Shown here: positions 45,376 through 55,359 of the stretch, piece after piece
How positions within the stretch are numbered: position 1 is the first letter of the stretch
How the letters are laid out: each line of letters begins with the position of its first letter
DNA from: Diadophis punctatus similis
Taxonomy: Eukaryota; Chordata; Lepidosauria; Squamata; Dipsadidae
Assembly: GCA_023053685.1 (NCBI GenBank)
Contig: JALIGW010000005.1
Location: forward strand, 50,829,742-50,893,741
Length of the DNA: 64,000 nt
Direction: 5' to 3'
Translations under genes and position numbers: made by a program
The notes under the pieces: generated by a model
What the model saw: the letters and a program-made list of their open reading frames with translations, nothing else
What the model was told of the DNA's origin: nothing
Databases searched by the model: none

Positions 45376-46735
45376 ATGGGGAAATTGTTGAAGGTAACTA
45401 CATGGAATGTACATGGCTTAGGGAAAAAATATAAACGAGCAAGAATTGAAAAATCAATTAACAAAGAGAAAATAGATATTGTATTTACAAGAAACACATC
45501 AAAAGAAAGAAGGGGTGAATGAGTTATACTGGGCTGATGTATATAAAAAGGCATTTGGTAGATCAAAATCAAGAGGGGTAGCAATCATTGTAGCTAAAAG
45601 ATGTGAATTTATGATAAAAGCCATAAAAAGGGGTGAAATGGGAAGATTTCTTATAATTCAAGGCTTGATTTATGGACAAGAGGTTACCTTAGCAAACTTT
45701 CATGCACTAATATAAACCAAAGAGAGTTTTATAATAGGGTATATAAAGAAATAGAAGAAGTCAAAAAAAGGCTATGTGATAATGGCAGGTGATTATAATA
45801 TGGTTATGGATAGCGGAATTGACAAATCCAATCCATCAAAAGCAGAACTAAAGTATAATAATACAGATTTAAGAAAATTTATTAATAGAAATAGACTGAA
45901 ATATGTTTGGAGAGAATTACATGGTAATCAAAAGAGTTATACATATTTTTCTGGTAGACATAAACATTTTACAAGAATAGATTATATATTTGTAACATCA
46001 GAAATATTATCTAAAATAATGAGAGCAGAGATAAAAATAATTAAAATATCTGATCATGCAATGGTAACTATGGATATGAAAATATATTGTGACTATAAAC
46101 AGGCAAGTAGATGGAGAATGGATTTGAAGATTTTTAAAAATAAAGAGATTTTAGAAAAAATGGAAAGGGAATTAAAAGAAATATTGACTATAAATGAAGA
46201 GGGAGGTAGTAATATAGGTGTAATATGGGATGCAATGAAAGCAGTAGTGAGAGTTTTAGGGATAAAATACTCTTATAAAAAAAACAAAAAGAGAAATATA
46301 TAAAATGGTTGGAGGAGGAAATTAGGGAACCAGAGAGTAAATATATAGAAAGTAGAGAGAAAGTAGGATTATGTTAGAACAATTAGCTAAAAGGAAAGAG
46401 TTGCAAAATATTGAGATAGAACAGGTTCAAAGAAATCTAATTTACTTAAACAGGGAATTTTATGAAAATAGTAACAAAAATTCTAGAATGCTGGCTAGAG
46501 CCACACAAGCTAAAAAGGCAAAAAGCCTGATTAATATTAATAATTTATTAATTCTTAATAAAGAATGATAGGGGGGAAAGATGTAATATGATGAGAGAAA
46601 AATTGTTGATATTTCAGAAGTTCTTTGAAAAACTATATAAGGGAAATGTCATAAATGTGAATGAAAATCCAGTATATATAGAAAAGAAAATAATGGAATC
46701 ACAAATAGAAGAAAAGGAAATAGATCATTAGTATT
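45376..46735 (+). pseudogene. L1 ORF2 N-terminal region (APE endonuclease), frameshifted
   Basis: The order of APE-type motifs is intact: TWNVHGLG near 45403, QETH at 45488-45499, GDYN at 45788-45799 and SDHAM at 46049-46063. A frameshift near 45480 separates the start (MGKLLKVTTWNVHG) from QETH, a stop follows FHALI at 45713, and another break lies near 46300. The linker is still readable at 46371-46568 (LARATQAKKAKSLI). The protein would nick target DNA to prime reverse transcription. This copy is dead. Confidence 0.82.
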
Positions 46736-46747
46736 TCTTATACAGTA

Positions 46748-47139
46748 TTATATTAACATGCTCTGATGCTAAGAAGTTAGATGTTCTACTCCCCCTCCCC
46801 ACCTGAAATGAACTCTGTTCCAACTGCCAGTTGCCTTATATTAACACGCTCTGATGTGCTTTGCTAAACCGGGTTTGGGCGTGACCAGCGCGTGACTCAT
46901 CTGGCCTGCGGGCTGGGAGTTTAGACATTCTACTCCCCCCCCACCTGAAAAGAACTCTGTTCCAACTGCCAGTTGCCTTATATTAATGCTAAGGAGTTAC
47001 ACATTCTACATACATTTTCAAGCTTTAAGTCTCAATGTATCAAGCCTAGTCATAACTACTCATTAATTTTCATGCTTTAACTGTCAATTTATGAAATGCA
47101 ATCACATAGTTTCATAGCGAAGCATGGGTATCCAGCTAG
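46748..47139 (+). mobile_element. Possible non-autonomous Helitron with tandem units
   Basis: Three head-to-tail units begin TTATATTAA at 46748, 46836 and 46978; the first two share a block from TCTACTCCCC to CTGCCAGTTGCC. The 3' end reads GCATGGGTATCCAGCTAG followed by T. GC-A-TGG-GTAT-CCA-GC can form a short hairpin before CTAG, as in Helitron termini (hairpin plus CTRR, inserted before T). A clear 5' TC end was not found, so the left limit is uncertain. Confidence 0.5.
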
Positions 47140-47155
47140 TCTCATATAAAAATGC

Positions 47156-47530
47156 AGGTAGTCCTCAACTTACTACCACAATTGAATCCCAAATTTTCTT
47201 TTGTAAAGTGAGTTTTGCCCCATTTTAAGATCTTTCTTGACACAATTGTTAGGTGAATCACTGTAGTTGTTAATTTAGTAACAAAGTTGTCAAGTGAATC
47301 TGGCTTCCCCATTGACTTTGCTTGTCAGAAGATTGCAAAAGGTGTTCACATGACTCCAGGTCACTGCAACCATCATAAATACAAGTCAGTTGCCAAGCAT
47401 CCGAATTTTAATCACATGACCACGGGGATGCTACAACAGTTGTAAGTGTGAAAAACAGTCACAAGTCATGTTTTCCAGTGCCATTGTAACTTTGGTGACT
47501 AAATGAACTGTTGTAAGTTGAGGACAGCTA
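47156..47530. mobile_element. TA-type MITE (CAGGTAGTCCT family), full length
   Basis: The left end CAGGTAGTCCTCAACTTAC and the right end GTAAGTTGAGGACAGCT are inverted repeats. The interior words match the 6967 copy: GTTAGGTGAATCACTG, CCATTGACTTTGCTTGTCAG and AATCACATGACCACGGGGAT. No coding capacity is present. Confidence 0.88.
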
Positions 47531-47639
47531 TTCTTGTTGAAATATTTGCATAATGCCATTATGAACTAATTACTTGGTGAATATTAAAATAAATTTATGT
47601 TTACCATACATTGAGTAACATTGAGAGAGAATTATTGTA

Positions 47640-47960
47640 GAAAAAATATGACAAAGTGGAGAGGTTTGAATTATGGGAAATATGTAAATACGAAGTTGAC
47701 TGCTGAATATTATAAAATAGCATCATGGAAACAAAGCAAGTATGAAATTAAATGAAATGCTTATTGAATGGTTTGACAGTAAACAGGGAGTAAGACAAGG
47801 ATGATGATTGTTTAATGTGTTTATGGATAGATAGATAGATAAGTAAGGAATACCTTAGAGATTAATAATGGTTGGGTGGTGAATGAATATGGATGAATAC
47901 AAAAGTGATTGAAATAAAATGTATGAAAAGACTGTAGATTCAAATGAAGTGAATAGGAAA
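47640..47960 (+). mobile_element. LINE reverse-transcriptase fragment, clade not assigned
   Basis: The plus strand near 47770-47830 reads EWFDSKQGVRQG, a stop, then LFNVFMD, matching RT core block QG.RQG..LSP.LFN...D. Stops are frequent. It probably belongs with the fragment at 29290. A short GATA repeat lies at 47826-47841. Confidence 0.55.
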
Positions 47961-48205
47961 CTCTTTGCCCTAAGTTCTACCACCCGTAGTTTGGATACAT
48001 ACTTATTCTGGCTGCTCTGGGTAGTTTGTTTTTGTTTGTATATGTGTCTAAACAGCTGAATTCAGAATTTTTTTTTCCAGGGAACAAGTTATACTTGATA
48101 CCTTGAAGGAGGTGAGATATGACCTCTTCTGAGAAGACCTTCCCTGGCTTCAACAATTTTGATCAAGCACTATCCTGTGTCCAATCTTTCTTTTTGGAGT
48201 GGTTT

Positions 48206-48665
48206 ATTTATTTATTTATTTATTTTTTATGCCACCCATCTCACTGATACAGGCGACTTTGGCCACTTACAATATAAGAAAAACATTTAAAAAGATAATA
48301 CAAAAAATTAAGAAAGCTTAAATAGAAAGCTAAAAATCAAGAGGATGGGTATGACATGGAGGTGGGGATCTTTTCTCTACTCTGTCATCTACCCCCAATG
48401 TAGCGTGCCCCTATCAGGTCCCAGGCCAACCAGCACAGCCAAATTTTCAGATTCTTCTGGAAGGCCAGGACTGTGGAGACAGATCTTACCTCCCATAGTA
48501 GAATATTTTAGATGGTGGGAACCACAGAAGAAAAACCTCTTCTGGACCCCACAAGCTGAAATTGTTTGTCAGATGGGATCTGAAGTAGATCTTTTCCACT
48601 GGAAGGAGCACGGTGGGCTAGTTCCATTGTGGTGAGGGCTTTAAAGATAACTACCAATACTTTGA
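48206..48665 (-). mobile_element. L2-like LINE 3' end, antisense
   Basis: The (TTTA)n start and TTATGCCACCCATCTCACTG are the antisense of an L2-type 3' end ending in AAATAAAT. The following region holds ATTCTTCTGGAAGGCCAGGA and GGGCTTTAAAGATAACTACC, typical of the same UTR. The frame 48345-48635 is not a gene. Confidence 0.6.
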
Positions 48666-48724
48666 ATATCCAATTATATATTTCTAACCTGGGCCAGGCA
48701 AGAGATGCTAAAGGTCTCAAGCCA

Positions 48725-49480
48725 GAAACTGGAGGATATGGGGTTCCAGGTGGAATTAAATAGACTTAAGATGAATTCTGGAAAGATGGAAATGATGTTT
48801 GTCAAGCAACCACTCCAGTTTTTAGCCCGGATGAGGTGTCACTCCCCATGAAGTATCTTGGGAGTTCTCCCTAATTTATGGCTTGGGAGTTTTCCCTAAT
48901 TTATGGCTTGGGAGTTCTCCCTAATTTATGGCTACTACTAGATTCAGAGGTGGAAGATTTTCTCCAGGTTTGGAAGTACAACTGTTGAAACCCTACCCAG
49001 TGCAGCGAGTCCTGGCACTACTATTGTGAACTATTGCAATATTCTTCATATAGGGCTGTGCTTGAAAGCTACTTAAAAAGTGCAGAATAGTACAGAATAC
49101 AGCAGCCCACATTCTAATGGTGAGAGCTTCTATAGATGCATAATATTCTCGTATCTGGCATTGCATCAATTTCTGATGGTTTCTGATGAATACAATTCAG
49201 AGTACTAGTTTTAATCTTTAATATATTAGGCTGGCTCCCGGGTATTTGCAGAACTGTCAGCTGATCATATATTCTCACTAAGGTTGGGAATGCTTAAGTC
49301 AGGGGTCTTGAAAGAATGTTTTTCTTTGATAGATCCCTTCAGAACAGTTTCCTAGCAGAAGTCTGACTGTTCCCTTCTTGAGAATCCTTTATGCTGTGAA
49401 GCTGAGGAAATTTTGCTTTGGGCATCTATAGCTTAGTGGTCACTATTACTGATGTGGGTTTGGCACCATGTTTTTTATTA
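48725..49480 (+). mobile_element. L2 LINE ORF2 C-terminal region, degenerate
   Basis: Fragments of translation include NRLKMNSGKMEMMFVKQP near 48755, GSEVEDFLQVWKYNC near 48950, and LTIAIFFI/LKST*KVQNSTEYSSPHSN near 49030. They follow the L2 order LRLNSGKMEVM..., D..LSL..QV..., LDYCN.L..., VQN.AAR. Three tandem 25-bp copies are present at 48857-48931. No frame is intact. Confidence 0.65.
48857..48931. repeat. Three tandem 25-bp copies inside L2 remnant
   Basis: CTTGGGAGTT(C/T)TCCCTAATT plus TATGG is repeated at 48857, 48882 and 48907. The only difference is one C/T in the middle copy, so this is a recent local duplication. Confidence 0.95.
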
Positions 49481-49526
49481 TTGTATTAAGATACAATTTT
49501 ATTGATTTTATTTTGGTTTTATTGTA

Positions 49527-50322
49527 TGTTATGATAGCCGGGAGATTGCAGGGAGAAATATCAATAACCTCAGATATGCAGATGATACCACTCTAATGGC
49601 AGAAAGTGAAGAGGAACTAAAGAGCCTCTTGTTGCGGGTGAAGAAGGAGAGTGCAAAAGTTGGCATTAAGAAAACTAAGATCATGGCATCCGACCCTCTC
49701 AATTCCTGGCAAATAGATGGGGAAGAAATGATTTTATTTTCATGGATTCCAAGATCACTGCAGATGGGGACTGCAGCCAAGAAATTAAAAGACGATTGCT
49801 CCTGGGGAGGTAAATCTAGACAGTATACTAAAAAGCAGAGACATCACCCTGCCAACAAAAGTGCATATAGTAAAGGCTATGGTTTTCCCAGTGGCAATGT
49901 ATGGCTGTGAAAGTTGGACCATAAAGAAGGCTAAGCATCAAAGAATTGAGGCCTTTGAACTATGGTGCTGGAGAAGACTCCTGGAAGACCCTTGGACTGC
50001 AAAGAGATCAAACTGGTCAGTCCTAGAGGAGATCAACCCTGACTGCTCTTTAGAAGGCCAGATCCTGAAGATGAAACTCAAATACTTTGGCCATCTAATG
50101 AGAAGGAAGGACTCAGTGGAGAAGAGCCTAATGCTGGGAAAGATCGAGGGCAAAAGAAGAAGGGGACGACAGAGAATGAGGTGGCTGGATGGAGTCACTG
50201 AAGCAGTAGGCATGAGCTTAATTGGACTCCAGAGGATGGTAGAAGACAGGAAGGCCTGGAGCAATGTTGTCCATGGGGTTGCGATTGATCAGACATGACT
50301 TCACAACTAACAACAATATGAT
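49527..50322 (+). mobile_element. Bov-B (RTE) LINE 3' end
   Basis: NNLRYADDTTLMAESEEELK begins near 49561 with the RT catalytic YADD at 49575-49586. After a frame change, 49861-50298 gives AMYGCESWTIKKAKHQRIEA, ELWCWRRLLEDPWTAKRSN and KYFGHLMRRKDSVEKSLM, then GKRRRGRQRMRWLDGVTEA. This is the Bov-B C-terminal region, and the 3' end closes with AACTTCACAACTAACAACAA-type sequence. At least one frameshift (49750-49860) makes it inactive. Bov-B is the known partner for Sauria SINEs, found in this window too. Confidence 0.93.
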
Positions 50323-50440
50323 AGCTACTGTATGTTGTAAATCTGGTAACTTTTCTCTGTGTTCTGTAAATAATGAAAAAAATATGATTGGAACTAAGGT
50401 ATGAAAACTATTGGTCTTGTATTTTTATTGATTAGATTTA

Positions 50441-50700
50441 CAGTGGTTCTCAACCTTCCTAATGCCGCGACCTGCGACCCACCCCCATGACCCTGCCATG
50501 ACCCACCATACCGCTGCCACAACTCCCTTCCCGCCGCCGCCATTTGGGTTCTTTTACCCTCTGCGCATGCGCAAAGCGTTCTGTGCATACGCAGAGGGTA
50601 AAAGAACCCAAATGGCGGCATCCAGGTGAAGTCTCCCGACCCCTGTGAAAGTGTCATTCGACCACCAAAGGGGTCGCGACACCCATGTTGAGAACCGTTG
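50441..50700. mobile_element. hAT-type MITE, 260 bp, with a strong internal palindrome
   Basis: The ends CAGTGGTTCTCAACC and GTTGAGAACCGTTG are the terminal repeats of a widespread hAT MITE type. The 8-bp flanks do not match cleanly. An internal inverted repeat has arms 50536-50573 and 50582-50619 (38 nt, two mismatches, 8-nt loop). No coding capacity is present. Confidence 0.88.
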
Positions 50701-50709
50701 GATTAGAAA

Positions 50710-51525
50710 GTCAGTGAAAATATAAAAATAGGAATACATTCATAAAAAAATATTCAGTTTATTTCTGGATTTATTATAGATTTATTCTATCAAATAACCA
50801 GGGTGGGACAATATTTATATCGGAAAATAGTATTATTTTAAAACTAAATCCCATGAAACTTATTCCAGACTAAAACAATGAAAGTGATTTAAGTCATGTG
50901 AAATGGAGAAGAAAGAAAGAGGAGAAGAAGAGATGATTGGTGTGTTTAGATGCAGTGGCACAGCTTTGCTCTCAATTGGCTCACAGAATTTAACAATTGG
51001 CTCTTACAAGGCAATTTAAGCTGGCTCCAGGACAAAGGGAGCACAGGAGATGTGACCGGTGAAGTGTGACCTTAATAGAGGAGAAGTTGATTTGTTTAGC
51101 CATTTTTCAATGGTTGAGGAATTATCTGAATGCAAAATAGGTCATTAAACCTTGAAAAGACTGATTACACCTATTTTAGCTTTCCCCCCTCCATACTACA
51201 AAAATCACACTGCTGAAAATGGATGATTTACAACCAAATTTCATCTGCATTAACCAAGTGCATGCAGATGGCTGGAAACTGCAAAAGTTAGATAGGTATG
51301 CACCCACACTTTAGTCTGCAAAATACTTCCTCCTGGCTTAGAACTACCTTATATTTACATATAATAAATATTCATATATTTATTATAAAGTTTTGTGGAC
51401 AAGGTGTTGGTGATTAATTTCTAAAAAATGTGTAGAACCATTCGATTTCATTGAACCTATTGAGATTACTAAATTTCTTTACCAATTGCCATGTTTCGTG
51501 ACAGGAAACTTGACAACATTTCCAA
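50710..51525. other. Intergenic, possible conserved non-coding DNA
   Basis: No repeat is recognised. Positions 50880-51190 look like unique sequence of balanced composition with paired CAATTGGCTC words (50975 and 50995). No gene is seen. Confidence 0.4.
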
Positions 51526-51529
51526 GATA

Positions 51530-52175
51530 TAGGTGATCGTTATTTAATGACCACTCGTTCAGAAACTGTTAGAATTAATGACAATGCTGAATGAGTGGTA
51601 TTTAGGCCTGATTCTTGGGGTTCTGGCCATTACAACACCTCCATAATCACATGATTGTGATCTTGGCATTCAATGCCTAGCTTGTGCTTATGACATTGTG
51701 GTGTCCCATAATTATGTGGTTGCCATTTATGACTATTTGTTGCCTTCTGGCAAATAAAGTCAATTGTGACGGCAAGCAGGAGGTCACAAAGAGCAATAGC
51801 ACTTAGACTTATATACCACTTCATAGTGCTTTACAGCCCTCTCGAAGCAGTTTACATAGTTAGCATATTGCCCCCAACAATCTGGGTCCTCATTTTACTT
51901 ACCTCAGATGGATGGAAGGCTGAGACAACCTTGAGCGGCTCAGAAATGAATTCCTGGAGTGAGCAGTGAGTTAGCCTGCAGTACTGCATTCTAACCACTG
52001 CGCCACCATGCCTCAAATGGTGATCATGCGACACCTGTGCTTAATATGATCCATGGTGATTTGCCAGACTGGGAATGCCAAAATTGCCATTGCTAAGCAG
52101 GATATTCACTAGTAGTAATGCTTAACAACTGTGCCATTTAGCAATAGCAATACTGGTCACTTGTTAAACTACACT
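51530..52175. mobile_element. TA-type MITE split by a Sauria SINE
   Basis: The left part, from TAGGTGATCGTTATTTAATG, runs to about 51779 and the right part from about 52014, ending near GGTCACTTGTTAAACTACAC. The interior fits the family at 20587 (TAATCACATGATTGTGATCT, TGGCATTCAATGCC). The SINE at 51780-52013 sits between the halves. Confidence 0.75.
51780..52013 (-). mobile_element. Sauria-type SINE, antisense, nested in a MITE
   Basis: The reverse-complement order is clear: AGACTTATATACCACTTCAT, AGCATATTGCCCCCAACAAT, GATGGATGGAAGGCTGAGAC, then ATTCTAACCACTGCGCCACC (antisense A-box). The element is near full length. Confidence 0.9.
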
Positions 52176-52179
52176 AGGA

Positions 52180-53590
52180 TGAAGTGTAGTTTAATTCTAA
52201 TGCTTTTTCTGTCCATCTTATATTTTTAGCAGAATTTATGGACTTGTAGTTTAGCAATTATTGTTGTATTTCTGCCCTGAAGATTGTTAGCTTTCTGTTT
52301 TATTCCCACACCCTTTTTCTGGATCTACCTAATTGAAAGAGAAACGGTGGGAAGATTGATATCATGGTATGCAGTAGCAGCAACCCACTACAAAGCCTTG
52401 TGCAATCCCTAAAGCAGAAATGTTTATGTGGAATGTGATAATGAAAATCGTCAAAGAGTCTAAAAAGATCCCAGTTCTTACTATAGAGCAAGGGTTAGAG
52501 TTATCCTGTCTTGCTTTGTGTGTCAGCATTGTCCAATCTTGTGAACTTTTACTTATTTTTTCAAATTATATTTTACTGCTTGAAATGCTGTGAGTTCTGT
52601 GCGTATATGATACTATGATGCCTTCAAATTATAGCTTGGACATCTATTATGGGAAATGTAAAATTCATTTGGGAAATGCATTATCTGTGTAATAATATTC
52701 TGTATTTAGTTAAAAGACAATGTACCCACTGCTTCTCTCAATTTCCATTTGAATTACAATTCACCAACCACAAATTGGATGCACTAAGTAATAACCGTAC
52801 AACTGTAAGGAACAGTGATAAATTCTTTGCTGGGGAATATAAATGATAAATATCCATGGCTGACATATCTTTCTTTTTTCACTCTCAGCCATGGGGTGGA
52901 AATGTTCTCTATCACTTAGAAGGAGTGACTAATTTAGAAGAACTTGTTTATTCATAGTTTCCATAGCTCTGATCAAGTATGCATTAAATCAAGGACAAAA
53001 TTTGCAGTACTAGAAATAATACATCTTCCTACTGATGAGTATTAGCTGAAATTGATAGTTGGTGCGATTTATTATATAATTTTTGATAGCAAATTGATTA
53101 AGTCATAACATATTCATTTAAGAAGCCAGACCTATTTTCATTTTCCATGTTTGTCCTTCCTGTTATGATACATGGAATTTGTGCAACATTGAGTGGGCAG
53201 GACTATTTCTTGTGTAACAAGGACTAGAGATGAATAATTCCCTTATTTATTTTATTTTATTTATATATCAAATTTAGAAACTGCCTCTCTCATTCACAGG
53301 GCAACTCTTATTTCTGGTCTGTCACCCCTAACATTTATTAACATCATTTTTTAAAAATACTTCCTGGCAATTGTTCAATGAGAAATATGTCAGAGTCACA
53401 CTGGCACCCATCAGGGGAGCAAGGAGAACAGATGCCTCTCTTAACAAGTCACTATACAGATTTCTTCCTAGCTTTTACATTTTTAAAAAGAGCTAGTCTC
53501 ATGCACTTTTTAATAACCAAGATATAAGGTATGGTGTATGTAATTTATACCAAAGCTACATGTATTATTGCTAGCTATTCTGTGAAAATC
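52180..53590. other. Intergenic, no feature recognised
   Basis: AT-rich, without a repeat family or coding frame that I can support; small frames (52300-52491, 52649-52846) have no recognised domain. Confidence 0.5.
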
Positions 53591-53599
53591 AGCCTGATT

Positions 53600-54795
53600 C
53601 AAATAAAATAAGGCATGATTTGATCTGAGTCTTTGACGGGATTTGAGGATAAAAGACTTCTGGAAAAGCAATTGCAAACTACAGCCAGCTCTGTGAAGAG
53701 GGAAGCTGACTGATGATCACAGCAGAAAAAGGAACTGGAGAAAGAATGGTTTCCTTGAATTCCCCTCCAGATAAAGGAGAGGATTGCCCACAGGCTCCAT
53801 ACAGATGTGCCCATGTTGAGACTGTGAATTTAGTGGTCTTTGCTGGGTTTCAGAACTCTGAGTCAGCTTTGCCAAAGCCATGGTTCAGAGTCTTCAAGGG
53901 GACACTGGATTCACCCTCTTCCTTTCTTAACCACTTTTATTGGAAATAAGTTGTAAATTGATTTTTGGTTATTAAAAACCTTCATAAGGACAAGTTTTTA
54001 TTATACCGGGTGATTTTCTTTCAATGCACAGCAAAAGAAGTTTAAAAAAATTGGAATAAAGCAGCAAAAGAGTGAATTGGAATGTTGAGTTTGGAAAGCT
54101 TTTAAATGGATTGATGGACAAGATTGACTGGAAATAAGATTTTAAAATAATTGTAAGAATATTTATTGTTTAAAGTTTGTTTAAAATCTTATTAAAATAT
54201 ATGAAGACTTTCAGTATAAGTGTAAGAAATATCCTCCTGGGGAAATGTTCTGGATGAGAGAAAAAACACAGTAAGACAAAACCTTGAAGGCTGATTACCA
54301 GGGGCAACCGGAAAGAATAAAAGATTGTAATTAAAGGAAAAGACCCACTAATATTGAATGGAGAAAAGTATTTCAACTTTGGAAGAATTCAACGATACTT
54401 GGCAACAATGCTATTCCTTAACTAGGATGGAATGATGACTCTTTAAAGAATTGTTATATATAAAATATAGGAAAAGAAGAGTTTTTCTTGCATTGTTAAA
54501 GAAGGTGAAAATGAAAATGTTATTCAAACTGAGAGCAGATGAAGAGCAGATGATAAGAAATTAATTTGTGGTACATCATTTGAAGTATTTAATGTTATTT
54601 CTTGCAGCTTCACATGGAATTTTTGATGAAAGGGAAAGTCATTTCTTTCTATATTTTTTCTTCTGATTTTTTCTTTTTTATATATTTTCCCTTTTCAGCT
54701 TTTTCTTTTTTCTCTCTGCACTTTTTACCTTTTCTTGTTTGTGATTTTAATTTCTTTTGTTTTTAAGCTTCAGTAAAAATATTATTAAAAAGAGA
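53600..54795 (+). mobile_element. L1-like element without ORF2, sense (low certainty)
   Basis: A GC-richer start (about 53640-53920) is followed by A-rich sequence (ATGGACAAGATTGACTGGAA, CTTTGGAAGAATTCAACGAT) and a pyrimidine stretch, ending TTTAAGCTTCAGTAAAAATA and an A-rich tail. The order resembles the antisense elements at 10910 and 17961, but shared words are few. No RT motif is seen. Confidence 0.4.
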
Positions 54796-55042
54796 TTTGA
54801 GAATAAGTTAATATAATTCAAACCATGGGAAGATTCAATTTGAATGGGAAAAGATTAGAATGTCTGCAAACGCTCCAGCTTTTGGTAGAATAATGCGAAA
54901 ACCATAAGAATAGTAACATTTTTCTGAACATCACCCATCCCTTTTTCAATTGGATATTTATAAAAAATGGTTTTCACATACTGTACCTTTTTAAGGCATA
55001 GATAGTAGACATGAGAAAAGAACAGCACAACAGCCTCTAAAC

Positions 55043-55109
55043 CAGTTTTTCCCAACCTTGGCAATTTGAAGATATCTGGACTTCAACTCCTAGAATTCCC
55101 CAGCCAGCG
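55043..55109 (+). mobile_element. Fragment of a CAGTGTTTCTCAACC-type MITE
   Basis: CCAGTTTTTCCCAACCTTGG, then TGGACTTCAACTCCTAGAAT and TCCCCAGCCAGC. It is one arm of the palindromic element also seen at 36795; the other arm is missing. Confidence 0.7.
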
Positions 55110-55164
55110 AATGAGATAGACTGCTGGACTGCTCTAGCCCCTAGAGCTCTAGCTCTAAACAGTC

Positions 55165-55346
55165 CAGGGGTTGATTCCAATTACTTTCCCTACTGGTTCA
55201 CATCACGATGCAGAGGGTTCTTTTGCCTGCTGCAGTGACCGGAGAACCGGTTTGGGGGCGTGGACAGCCGGCCATTGCTGCCAGTTTGGTGAGCGGGTGG
55301 AAATTTCCGCCACCGGTACGTGAGAACCGGCAGCAACCCACCACTG
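55165..55346. mobile_element. hAT-type MITE, 182 bp, perfect 8-bp target duplication
   Basis: The left end CAGGGGTTGATTCCAATTA and the right end GGCAGCAACCCACCACTG are imperfect inverted repeats. AAACAGTC occurs on both sides (55157-55164 and 55347-55354). It is a relative of the 5407 family. The frame 55208-55396 overlaps it and is not a gene. Confidence 0.92.
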
Positions 55347-55359
55347 AAACAGTCAAGCA

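Larger units (their letters stand above)
43206..46735 (+). mobile_element. L1-clade LINE with ORF1 and endonuclease region, 3'-truncated
   Basis: It contains a 225-codon ORF1 at 43233-43910, an inter-ORF spacer broken by an antisense insertion (44237-45117), and the N-terminal part of ORF2 from 45376. Reverse transcriptase is absent because the element stops near 46735, where a different repeat begins. It lies directly beside the antisense CR1. Confidence 0.82.

Noticed and set aside
46748..47000. CRISPR-like or satellite array
   Set aside because: There are only three units of unequal length (88 and 142 bp), with no regular spacers, in a vertebrate genome.
53713..53949. 78-codon frame as a short host exon
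   Set aside because: There are no splice signals in frame or recognised similarity; it sits in the GC-rich start of a probable L1-like element.
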